DNA of 6,231 bases. Origin: Chitinophaga pinensis (lineage in GTDB: Bacteria > Bacteroidota > Bacteroidia > M30B66). The notes below the pieces were generated by a model, which had not been told where the DNA came from, searched no databases, and worked only from the letters and a program-made list of their open reading frames with translations. The position numbers were made by a program, and so were the translations under genes. Each line of letters opens with the position of its first letter. Position 1 is the stretch's first letter. Positions 1 to 6,231 of this stretch are shown here, piece by piece. The DNA lies in NCBI GenBank assembly GCA_943330985.1, contig CALQJV010000082.1:1-6231 (forward strand). Direction: 5' to 3'.

Positions 1-701
1 ATACTGTCGAGCTCTAAGCGAATGTTATACACTTCGGGTGCATATTTTCCAACAACCCGAATACCATCAATTCCAATTGAACCGGTTGGACTTCCACCAG
101 ATCCATCGTTTGTCCATCGAAAACCCAAACGTAAATTGCTTTTATTATCGAAGCCTTCGTCAAAAAATTCGACGTAATTCCATTTGGGTTGATTGCTGAA
201 AACCGCTCCAGGTATTGCCGTCCAAGCACCTCCATCGGACTGGTAATACAATTGCGCACTAGCACCTGCATTTCCAATGCAATTGAAATAAAATGCGATA
301 CGAACACTGTCGTATCCTAACGTGCAAAATCCAGATGTTGAGGTAAATCGATCGGATGCATCGCTGCTACTAAAATTGGCATTTCCAACATTTTGTGTGC
401 TTGCTGCAACCGAGTCCTGAATGTGCAAATAATGACTAAAAGGGGCAAAGTTTATTAATCCTCCAGTAGTACTGTCTTGGCTGATTGTATTGGGATAAAT
501 GCCCGCTCCACTGAACAAATTATTCACCGTCCATTTATTTTGACCTGTATTTGTTCCAACTTCGTTTGAAGTATTTAAACCAAATGCTCCAGGGCCATTT
601 TCAAAATCTTCGGTGTATATAAGTATGTTTTGCGCATCTGTTTTAGTCAAAGAAAAAAACAGGGCAAAAGCTAAAAAGTAGCGTAAAATTGAATATTTCA
701 T
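1..701 (-). CDS. Secreted beta-sandwich-type surface protein, 5' part only
   Basis: An open frame starts at an ATG (complement of 699-701) and runs without a stop through 233 codons to the window edge, so the C-terminus is missing. Residues 1-23 form a signal peptide: basic start (MKYSILR), hydrophobic core (YFLAFALFFSL), and cleavage expected after TDA, before Gln24. The mature part begins with a DFENG motif (residues 32-36), common at the start of jelly-roll or MAM/adhesin-like domains in Bacteroidota surface proteins. It continues as a Gly/Asn/Ser/Thr-rich, beta-strand-like sequence ending in a GIDGIRVVG stretch (about residues 210-218) that resembles the last strand of such a domain. By inference it is exported by Sec and then possibly T9SS, but any sorting domain would lie outside the window. 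It is divergent from the large surface gene at 821. The ligand or substrate is unknown. The reading frame and signal peptide are clear; the fold is a guess. Confidence 0.85.
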   Translation of the reverse strand, partial: MKYSILRYFLAFALFFSLTKTDAQNILIYTEDFENGPGAFGLNTSNEVGTNTGQNKWTVNNLFSGAGIYPNTISQDSTTGGLINFAPFSHYLHIQDSVAASTQNVGNANFSSSDASDRFTSTSGFCTLGYDSVRIAFYFNCIGNAGASAQLYYQSDGGAWTAIPGAVFSNQPKWNYVEFFDEGFDNKSNLRLGFRWTNDGSGGSPTGSIGIDGIRVVGKYAPEVYNIRLELDS

Positions 702-778
702 GCTGAATATGTAAAAAATATTATCAAGCGGTTTGGGTAAAAATAACAAAAAAACAATCCAATCAGCGCAAATTCATT

Positions 779-807
779 TTTGATAGTTGCGACTCACAAT
801 AATTTTT
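779..807 (+). promoter_or_regulatory. Possible Bacteroidota promoter for the large surface gene
   Basis: TTTG at 779-782 and TAATTTTT at 800-807 are separated by 17 bases. This approximates the Bacteroidota sigma-ABfr pattern (TTTG about -33, TAnnTTTG about -7), with one mismatch in the -7 box. It would start transcription only a few bases upstream of the ATG at 821, giving a very short leader. A second candidate -7 box, TAATTTTA at 807-814, lies even closer. In a T/A-rich spacer such matches are easily found by chance. Confidence 0.3.
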
Positions 808-820
808 AATTTTACCCAGA

Positions 821-3800
821 ATGAAATTCACCAAATACCATTTCTCCCTGATTATCATGTTGCTGATGTTTTCAAAAACATCCAATGCAACGCATTTGAT
901 GGGTGGTGAAATTACTTGGGCTTGTCAAGGAAATGGGAAATATATTTTCACCTTGAAGCTTTACAAAGATTGCCGCGATGCATTTCAAGTTCAATATCCC
1001 ATTAGCATTCGTGTTCACAACCATCCTTCTGTTTCGGTCATTCCGATGTCGGTACTTTCTATTACCGACATTTCTCCACAATGCAATGCCATGCTTCCGA
1101 ATCCATCCTGTTTAGTTCAGGGGCCTTCGGCATTGGATGGTTCCATTCAAGAGCACATCTTAACTTCAGCACCAATTACCTTATCGGGAATACCTCCTGC
1201 GCAAGGATGGATATTTACTTACTCAAATTGTTGTAGAAATGCCGCAATCAGTAACTTAAATATAGATGCCACTAATTTACCTGGCTTTACATTGCGAGCT
1301 ATTATGTATCCACACAATGGCATGAATGAGTCTCCCTGTTTCGATTCATCGCCTGAATTCAAAGAACGACCATCTGCGGTAATTTGCAATGGAAATGTGT
1401 ATTCATACAATCACAATGCATTCGATCGGGATAAAGATTCCTTGGTTTATGCTTTCGCCAATGCCTTAGAAGATATCGCCGATAATGTTGCTTTTACTTC
1501 AACAAATCCACCAGCAATTCCCTATCCGATTGATCAATTTAGTGGACTTCCAGCATATTCAGTAACTAGTCCATTGCCAGGTCCATTACAAAATAACAGC
1601 GTGCCGGCAACATTAAATACATTTACTGGAGAAATATCATTGCAGCCATTTTATACAGGCAGTTTTGTTACAGTTGTTAAAGTTTCTTCGTACCGATGTG
1701 GGCAGCTTATTTCGGAAGTTTTTCGTGAAATTCAAGTAATTATTACCGATTGTGGAGTAAATAATCCTCCCATAGTTTCAGCTCCTTTTGTAGATCCTAT
1801 TTCAGGTTCTCCATCTTATGCTATAACAGTGCAAGCAGGACAAACAGTTAACTTTGACTTACTTGGTTCCGAATTCGATATTTTGCCGATCGGTATGCCC
1901 CAAACCATGAGTGTCATGGCTTCGGGTGGACAGTTTGGGGCTGGTTTTACTGATGCTTTATCGGGTTGTTACAATCCACCTTGCGCAACGTTGAATCCAG
2001 CACCTAATCCATCTATCGTGCTTGTAAACAACCAACCTATTACGTTCAATTGGGAAACAACCTGCGCTCACTTGTATATCAATATTGATGAAGGATGTTA
2101 TGCGCCACAAACGGCTTACACATTTGTCATCACATTTCAAGACGACTTTTGTCCGGCCCCTCAATTCAAACGCGCAACAATTACTGTAATTGTTACGGCT
2201 CCACCTTTAACTCCATCGCCCTCGTTGAGGTGTTTAGAAGTTTTACCCGCCGGTGATGTTAAACTTTCTTGGATTCCATCAACCGATCCCCAAAGTGTCT
2301 TCAATAGTTACCATATTTTCAGAGCAAATTCCATCAATGGACCATATACTGTAGTCGATAGTATTTTCAATATCAATCAATCAACCTACACCGATTTAAC
2401 GGGAGTTGGTGCCAATTCGGGTTCTGTGTTTTATATGATACGCGCTCGCTCTGGTTGTGGTGGAATCGTATTAGCGCCAGCTGCCGACACGTTACAAACC
2501 TTGTATGTGAATGTGACCGATGCCGGTTCGGGACAAATTGATATCGCTTGGAATGCTTTATCGAATCCATTATTGCCATCTACTCAATTGCCTTATGCTA
2601 TTGATAAGCAAATTTTACCAGCAGTTTTTTCGCCGTTTATCACAAGTAATACAACAAGTATTTCGGATGTAATGATTGGCTGTTTACAAACAATCAATTA
2701 CCAAATTAAGATTTCTGATGCATCTGGTTGTATCTCAAAATCGAACATCGATGGTGGTCCGTTTAGTAACGATCAAGCACCTGATTCGCCTTTCTTGGAT
2801 TCGATTTCCGTGCAAATTTTAGGAAATAATATTTTGCTTGGTTGGGAACCTTCTACATCAACCGATACACGCGCGTACTATATTTTTCAGATGCAAAATG
2901 GGCTGGTTCTGAGCATCGATTCAGTGCTTGGAATAAATACGACCAGCTACATTGCAACTGGTTTAAATCCCTCGAATGGACCTATAACGTTTGGAGTTGC
3001 AGCCATCGACAATTGCAATAATTTGGGCGACACCTCGGTTTTTCATAGCAGTATTTTTCTGCGTTATGATTTATCATCCTGCCTTAATCGTGTCGATTTA
3101 TCTTGGAGTCCATACAGTGGATGGGGCACTCAACCGGATTCCTATCAGATTTATCAACAAGTAAATTCCGGAGCATTTATTTTAATTGGAACAACCTCTG
3201 GTTTAATTACAAATTATAGTGTGTCTAATTTGCTTCAAGGTGGCGATTACTGCTATTATATCCGGGCAGTTTTTTCAGGATTATCGGCATCAAGTTCATC
3301 CAATAAAATTTGTTTTAATGCCGACGTGCAAGATCTTCCCCAATTCGCCTATTTAAGAAAGGCAACTGTTCTGCCAGATGGTTCGGTGTATTCGAAGTGC
3401 TTTATCGATACCGCCTCCGATATTATTTCTTACCGAGTGCTGAGGGCCGATTCTTGGAATGGGAGTTACCAAGTTATTTCAGAGAATTACCTCATTCCAA
3501 ATTCCGTTTATGCCGATTTTACAGATGTTTCGGCAGTGTCTTCTTCTCAAAGTTATTCTTACAAATACCAGTTAATTGATAAATGCGACAGTGCTTCCAA
3601 GGAATCGAATCGAGCACGTTCCATTTATTTGAAAGGCGTTGCCGATGATGGATTTTTGAATAAACTAGAATGGAATACTTATGGCGATTGGGATGCAGGC
3701 GTAGATCGGTACAATGTATTTCGGTCGCTCAATCATGGTCAAACATATTCAGCATTGGTTAATAATCAACTCGATACAACCTACCGCGACAATGTTGCAG

Positions 3801-4198
3801 AGATCGTAGATACATTAATAGAATACTGTTATTATGTTCAAGCCATCGAGCAAAATGGTAATCAATATAATTTTCGGGATACCAGTTACAGTAACCGTAT
3901 TTGCATCCTTCAAAAACCAACCATTTATATTCCCACTGCATTTATACCTGGCAATTTTGGAGGGAATAATGAATTTAAACCCATCGGATTGTTTGAGAAA
4001 TTGGCTACGGAATATGAATTCATGATTTTTAACCGTTGGGGCGAACGTATTTTTTACACAAAAGATCCCGAACAAGCATGGGATGGGAAATACCAATTTA
4101 CCTTGGCGCCATCGGGCATATATGTGTATCGCATTCGTTTCAAACTTCCCGACAATTCAAGTTTTGACGAACGAGGAGCTGTGTTGCTTATAGATTAA
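821..4198 (+). CDS. Secreted multi-FN3 surface protein with T9SS type B sorting domain
   Basis: This 1125-residue protein is complete. Residues 1-23 are a signal peptide, with cleavage after SNA. The N-terminal domain (about 24-310) opens with THLMGGEITWAC and carries YKDC (48-51) and NCCRN (136-140), hallmarks of a Bacteroidota surface-protein family. A second domain (about 311-459) with several cysteines looks cadherin/PKD-like. Six weak fibronectin-III-like modules follow (about 461-560, 561-652, 653-744, 745-834, 835-933 and 934-1030), each with a W-x-P/N core and a Y-x-I/V-F/Y strand. The last about 93 residues (1033-1125) match the gliding-motility-associated C-terminal domain (TIGR04131/CHU_C): IPTAF, FNRWGERIF (1070-1078), WDG (1087-1089), SGIYVY and a final G-x-V-L-L. 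That domain directs outer-membrane export by T9SS, so the protein should be secreted or held on the cell surface, perhaps in adhesion or gliding. There is no catalytic motif. Ligand unknown. Confidence 0.93.
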   Translation: MKFTKYHFSLIIMLLMFSKTSNATHLMGGEITWACQGNGKYIFTLKLYKDCRDAFQVQYPISIRVHNHPSVSVIPMSVLSITDISPQCNAMLPNPSCLVQGPSALDGSIQEHILTSAPITLSGIPPAQGWIFTYSNCCRNAAISNLNIDATNLPGFTLRAIMYPHNGMNESPCFDSSPEFKERPSAVICNGNVYSYNHNAFDRDKDSLVYAFANALEDIADNVAFTSTNPPAIPYPIDQFSGLPAYSVTSPLPGPLQNNSVPATLNTFTGEISLQPFYTGSFVTVVKVSSYRCGQLISEVFREIQVIITDCGVNNPPIVSAPFVDPISGSPSYAITVQAGQTVNFDLLGSEFDILPIGMPQTMSVMASGGQFGAGFTDALSGCYNPPCATLNPAPNPSIVLVNNQPITFNWETTCAHLYINIDEGCYAPQTAYTFVITFQDDFCPAPQFKRATITVIVTAPPLTPSPSLRCLEVLPAGDVKLSWIPSTDPQSVFNSYHIFRANSINGPYTVVDSIFNINQSTYTDLTGVGANSGSVFYMIRARSGCGGIVLAPAADTLQTLYVNVTDAGSGQIDIAWNALSNPLLPSTQLPYAIDKQILPAVFSPFITSNTTSISDVMIGCLQTINYQIKISDASGCISKSNIDGGPFSNDQAPDSPFLDSISVQILGNNILLGWEPSTSTDTRAYYIFQMQNGLVLSIDSVLGINTTSYIATGLNPSNGPITFGVAAIDNCNNLGDTSVFHSSIFLRYDLSSCLNRVDLSWSPYSGWGTQPDSYQIYQQVNSGAFILIGTTSGLITNYSVSNLLQGGDYCYYIRAVFSGLSASSSSNKICFNADVQDLPQFAYLRKATVLPDGSVYSKCFIDTASDIISYRVLRADSWNGSYQVISENYLIPNSVYADFTDVSAVSSSQSYSYKYQLIDKCDSASKESNRARSIYLKGVADDGFLNKLEWNTYGDWDAGVDRYNVFRSLNHGQTYSALVNNQLDTTYRDNVAEIVDTLIEYCYYVQAIEQNGNQYNFRDTSYSNRICILQKPTIYIPTAFIPGNFGGNNEFKPIGLFEKLATEYEFMIFNRWGERIFYTKDPEQAWDGKYQFTLAPSGIYVYRIRFKLPDNSSFDERGAVLLID

Positions 4199-4210
4199 AA
4201 ATTCTCTTTA
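4190..4210. repeat. Left copy of imperfect direct repeat flanking the toxin-antitoxin relic
   Basis: ATAGAT, four bases, then AATTCTCTTTA. It recurs at 4683-4700 as ATAGAT, one base, then AATTCTCTTTA: 17 shared bases apart from the gap. This copy spans the stop codon of the large surface gene. An 11-base match alone could be chance in a window this AT-rich. Confidence 0.35.
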
Positions 4211-4313
4211 ATTTATCCTTCTTAAGGATCATTGTATCGTATTTAATTTTAATGTGTGACTTTGAAAAAAGATTTATGAAATCAATAACATAAAACTCGA
4301 AGACGCTGTATTT

Positions 4314-4514
4314 GTGGAGACTGAAGAAATAACGACTCAATTAAAAATATCCCGCAATGACTATATAAACGAGGCGGTTCACATTTATAATACCTTAAAC
4401 AAAAGACGTATATTGAAAAAACAACTTGCAAAAGAATCTATATTAACCAGCAAGGATTCAATGGAAGTATTGAATGAATTTGAAAAATTGATGGATGGAT
4501 ATGAAGCAGTTTGA
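4314..4514 (+). CDS. Ribbon-helix-helix antitoxin-like protein, 5' end probably frameshifted
   Basis: The first usual start codon in frame is GTG at 4314, giving 66 residues. The pattern ETEEI, ISRNDYINEAV, YNTLNKR, then EVLNEFEKLMDGYEAV resembles small Bacteroidota ribbon-helix-helix antitoxins that pair with MazF/PemK toxins; such antitoxins bind their own promoter and neutralise the toxin. The frame stays open upstream of GTG and encodes IKLEDAVF (4290-4313), the expected DNA-binding beta strand and start of helix A, but has no ATG. An ATG at 4276 opens M-K-S-I-T then stops at 4291-4293. One extra base after 4289 would join MKSIT to IKLED. The original start was therefore probably 4276, and a 1-base deletion has disabled it. 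A product from GTG would lack the beta strand. The end overlaps the first 14 bases of the toxin-like remnant. The family call rests on motif memory, without a search. Confidence 0.6.
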   Translation: METEEITTQLKISRNDYINEAVHIYNTLNKRRILKKQLAKESILTSKDSMEVLNEFEKLMDGYEAV

Positions 4515-4690
4515 TTTTGCTTGGCCGATTTAAATTAAATCCTAGGAATGAATGTGTGCTTGATCGTTTGCTCTTATTCGTTCTCCCAAGAAGCAATTCG
4601 ATGAACACAATTGAGCATCAATATATAGAACCTCAGGTTATTGTTAGAACGGAATCGGACGAAGAAAGAGAGGAAAGATTAAATAGATGA
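4501..4690 (+). pseudogene. Decayed MazF/PemK-like toxin remnant
   Basis: An ATG at 4501, inside the end of the antitoxin frame, encodes MKQFDFAW, a typical MazF/PemK toxin beginning, but the frame stops at 4531-4533. Adding one G after 4524 and removing one copy of the tandem TAAAT (4531-4535 and 4536-4540) gives W-A-D-L-N-P-R-N-E, the expected MazF continuation (W-x-D/N-L-N-P). The frame from 4541 then runs to TGA at 4688-4690. It includes VLPRSNSMN, faintly like the MazF segment v-v-S-P-N-x-M-N, but no R-P-containing active-site loop and no later MazF parts. The full toxin is about 110 residues and cannot be made here. Overlap with an upstream antitoxin is the usual operon layout. The end boundary is arbitrary. 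The first 16 residues are fairly convincing; the rest is weak. Confidence 0.45.
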
Positions 4691-4700
4691 ATTCTCTTTA
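4683..4700. repeat. Right copy of imperfect direct repeat flanking the toxin-antitoxin relic
   Basis: ATAGAT, one base, then AATTCTCTTTA, matching 4190-4210 apart from a three-base gap. The AATTCTCTTTA cores lie exactly 490 bases apart and enclose the antitoxin and toxin remnants. It could mark the borders of an inserted or duplicated segment, or be coincidence. Confidence 0.35.
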
Positions 4701-4720
4701 TTGGGGACATGTTGGGGATT

Positions 4721-4753
4721 AAAAACAAAAAACCCGCTCTGAAAGCGGGTTTT
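4721..4753 (-). terminator. Rho-independent terminator of tRNA-Gln, possibly bidirectional
   Basis: A perfect 10-bp stem (4729-4738 with 4744-4753; core CCCGCT/AGCGGG) encloses a 5-base loop (4739-4743). Read on the minus strand, the stem is followed by a T-rich run (TTTTTTGTTTTT, complement of 4721-4732, partly in the stem), so it is a strong intrinsic terminator for the tRNA gene. On the plus strand the hairpin ends in only TTTT then GTTG, so it could also stop transcripts coming from the surface-protein/antitoxin side, less efficiently. One base separates the hairpin from the discriminator base of the tRNA. Confidence 0.88.
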
Positions 4754-4754
4754 G

Positions 4755-4827
4755 TTGTCCGACTAGGTTTCGAACCTAGACTCTTCTGAACCAAAATCAG
4801 ACGTGTTGCCAGTTACACCATCGGACA
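4755..4827 (-). tRNA. tRNA-Gln (anticodon TTG)
   Basis: The minus strand folds into a complete 73-nt cloverleaf: a 7-bp acceptor stem (TGTCCGA with TCGGACA, including the U1-A72 pair usual for tRNA-Gln), D arm GTGT-AACTGGCA-ACAC, anticodon arm TCTGA-TTTTGGT-TCAGA, 5-nt variable loop AGAGT and T arm CTAGG-TTCGAAA-CCTAG. The seven-base anticodon loop places TTG at 34-36, which reads CAA (and CAG by wobble) as glutamine. The discriminator is A (position 4755). The next genomic bases are CAA rather than CCA, so the 3' CCA must be added by tRNA nucleotidyltransferase. No other tRNA is adjacent. Confidence 0.97.
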
Positions 4828-4840
4828 GAATGATAGGGCG

Positions 4841-4871
4841 CAAAAATAGAAAAACTTCAGTAAAACCCAAT
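4841..4871 (-). promoter_or_regulatory. Bacteroidota-type promoter of tRNA-Gln
   Basis: On the minus strand, TATTTTTG (complement of 4841-4848) matches the -7 consensus TAnnTTTG exactly. ATTG (complement of 4868-4871) lies upstream with 19 bases between TTG and the -7 box, the expected spacing for the Bacteroidota primary sigma factor. The predicted transcript would start a few bases before the tRNA 5' end at 4827, as is normal for a tRNA gene. Confidence 0.65.
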
Positions 4872-5078
4872 CATCCAAAATTCTTTCCTTGAATATTTTT
4901 TGATGTTGCTGAATAACAGACCAATAAATTGCAGCTAGAAGAGTTAAAGAGCAGTGTTCACGATAGAATGCTGAAAACTTTCTATTTGTTTTCGTATGAA
5001 TTGCAAGTAGTTTCCTATTTTCGTCGAGTTTTCGGTGAGAAATCCATTTTACCGAAATCATCTCAACCTATAACAACT
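4872..5078. other. Divergent spacer between tRNA-Gln and the DUF2723 gene
   Basis: This AT-rich stretch holds no convincing gene. A minus-strand open frame crosses it but runs into the tRNA and has no recognisable content. The plus-strand promoter of the downstream gene should lie here. The best -7-like match is TATTTTCG at about 5018, with one mismatch and no well-spaced -33 TTG, so I do not call it. I found no riboswitch-like structure or operator by eye. Confidence 0.4.
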
Positions 5079-6231
5079 ATGAAGCAGTACAAACTTCTGA
5101 ATAATGTTTTTGGCTGGCTGGCATTTGCAGTCGCTATGTATACCTATGGTTCTACAGTCGAACCTACCGCTAGTTTCTGGGATTGTGGCGAGTTTATCGC
5201 AACAGCCTATAAGCTTCAAATTGGACATCCACCCGGAGCTCCCTTCTTTATGATATTGGGTCGTGTTGCTACTTTATTTGCCTTTGGCGATACATCCAAA
5301 GTGGCATTCATGATGAACATGCTTTCTGCATTGGCATCTGCTGGCACCATTCTATTCTTATTTTGGACAATCACGCACCTTACACGAAAACTTCTTGTAG
5401 GAACAAGTAAGGTATTGGATAACGGAAATCTGTTTGCCATTTTAGGAAGTGGTTTGGTAGGAGCATTGGCTTATACATTTTCGGATACGTTTTGGTTTTC
5501 GGCTGTTGAGGGCGAAGTTTACGCTACATCATCTTTCTTTACCGCTGTTGTATTTTGGGCAATGTTGAAATGGGAAGAAGTAGCCGACGAACCTTTTGCC
5601 GATCGTTACATTGTACTCATCGCTTATTTGATGGGTATATCAATCGGTATCCACTTATTGAACCTATTGGCCATTCCAGCAATTGGATACATTTATTATT
5701 TCCGAAAGTTCAAACCAACACGCATGGGTATTTTCATTACAGGTGCGCTTGGTATGCTCATTTTGGGAATGATTCAATTTGGATTAATTTCAAAGGTTGT
5801 AGGAAACGCTGCTTCATTCGAGTTGTTATTTTCGAATAGTCTAGGTCTTCCATTTGGAAGTGGTGCTCTTGTTTACATTTTACTTGTTATAACCGCAATC
5901 ATATTCGCACTAAACTATTCCCGTAAAGGAATTCAACATCCTACATTTGTTGTTACGGCCATTTTGTTGTTATTGGTTTTGGGATGGATGGGTGTTATAG
6001 CTGGAGGAATCTTGGCTTATTTCATCTATGGACCTCGTCAGAATTTTGTTCTTGCTAATACATTAACATTGTGTATTACTGCCATGCTTATTGGATATGG
6101 TAGTTATGGAATGATATTAATTCGTTCGGCAGCTGATACTCCAATGGATGAAAACAATCCTGAAAATGTATTCACATTGTTGAGCTACCTAAACCGTGAG
6201 CAATACGGAACGCGCCCATTAGCGTATGGGC
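5079..6231 (+). CDS. DUF2723 (TMEM260-like) membrane protein, probable O-mannosyltransferase, 5' part
   Basis: The frame opens at ATG 5079 (MKQYKLLNN) and stays open for 384 codons to the window edge. Family hallmarks are TVEPTASFWDCGEFIATAY, with WDCGEF at residues 34-39 in the loop after the first membrane segment; GHPPGAP (49-55); a second acidic motif EGEVYA (144-149); MGISIGIHLLN (from 185); and REQYGTRPL near the edge. About eight to ten hydrophobic segments alternate with short loops, as in GT-C glycosyltransferases. In that fold acidic residues in the first extracytoplasmic loop are catalytic, so Asp35/Glu38 are candidates. Human TMEM260, from the same family (PF11028), is a protein O-mannosyltransferase. 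By analogy this protein may move a lipid-linked sugar onto exported proteins at the inner membrane. The acceptor and sugar are unknown. Family members usually have a long C-terminal part, which is missing here. Confidence 0.92.
   Translation, partial: MKQYKLLNNVFGWLAFAVAMYTYGSTVEPTASFWDCGEFIATAYKLQIGHPPGAPFFMILGRVATLFAFGDTSKVAFMMNMLSALASAGTILFLFWTITHLTRKLLVGTSKVLDNGNLFAILGSGLVGALAYTFSDTFWFSAVEGEVYATSSFFTAVVFWAMLKWEEVADEPFADRYIVLIAYLMGISIGIHLLNLLAIPAIGYIYYFRKFKPTRMGIFITGALGMLILGMIQFGLISKVVGNAASFELLFSNSLGLPFGSGALVYILLVITAIIFALNYSRKGIQHPTFVVTAILLLLVLGWMGVIAGGILAYFIYGPRQNFVLANTLTLCITAMLIGYGSYGMILIRSAADTPMDENNPENVFTLLSYLNREQYGTRPLAYG

Noticed and set aside
14..307. Minus-strand open frame of 97 codons
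   Set aside because: It lies in another frame inside the secreted-protein gene that runs through 1-701, which has a signal peptide and coherent protein sequence; this one has neither.
713..750. Promoter for the left secreted gene (TTTG at complement of 747-750 with TAATATTT or TATTTTTT downstream)
   Set aside because: Spacings of 23 and 26 bases and mismatches in the -7 box make these poor candidates in a very A/T-rich spacer.
4215..4229. Inverted repeat ATCCTT-CTT-AAGGAT after the large surface gene, as a terminator
   Set aside because: The stem is only 6 bp with two G-C pairs and no T-run follows, so it is too weak to call.
4286..4293. Programmed ribosomal frameshift joining the ATG at 4276 to the antitoxin frame
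   Set aside because: There is no convincing slippery sequence before the stop at 4291-4293 and no downstream stimulatory structure; a simple deletion explains it better.
4601..4690. Separate 29-codon peptide gene starting at ATG 4601
   Set aside because: It is in the same frame as the toxin remnant, has no recognisable family and no independent support; it is better seen as part of the decayed region.
4813..5061. Minus-strand open frame of 82 codons upstream of the DUF2723 gene
   Set aside because: It runs into the tRNA-Gln gene and overlaps its promoter, and the translation has no recognisable motif.
5216..5839. Open frames on either strand inside the DUF2723 gene
   Set aside because: They are shadows of the strongly recognisable membrane-protein frame.

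Overview
This AT-rich window has strong hallmarks of a Bacteroidota genome, probably from the Flavobacteriales or a related order; I cannot name a genus. The evidence is a large secreted protein ending in a gliding-motility/type IX secretion (T9SS) type B sorting domain, a Bacteroidota-style TTG-N19-TAnnTTTG promoter in front of a tRNA gene, and a DUF2723 membrane glycosyltransferase with the wording typical of this phylum.

Layout, left to right. Bases 1-701 (minus) hold the 5' part of a gene for a secreted beta-sandwich-type protein, cut by the window edge. A 119-bp divergent spacer separates it from an intact 1125-residue gene (821-4198, plus). That protein has a signal peptide, an N-terminal Bacteroidota surface domain, a middle domain, six degenerate fibronectin-III-like modules and the C-terminal sorting domain. 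Bases 4199-4754 carry what looks like a decaying type II toxin-antitoxin pair: a ribbon-helix-helix antitoxin whose ATG has been shifted out of frame, overlapping the first codons of a MazF/PemK-like toxin that is broken by frameshifts. Next come a strong hairpin terminator and a tRNA-Gln(TTG) gene on the minus strand with its own promoter, then a 250-bp divergent spacer. Last is the 5' part (384 codons) of a DUF2723/TMEM260-type integral membrane protein, probably a GT-C O-mannosyltransferase, which runs off the right edge.

The two left genes point to cell-surface protein export through Sec and then T9SS. The right gene may glycosylate exported proteins, but nothing in the sequence links it directly to the left pair. 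The least expected part is the 490-bp toxin-antitoxin relic. It lies between imperfect direct repeats, one of which spans the stop codon of the large surface gene. I see no CRISPR array, intact mobile element or clearly new system here.
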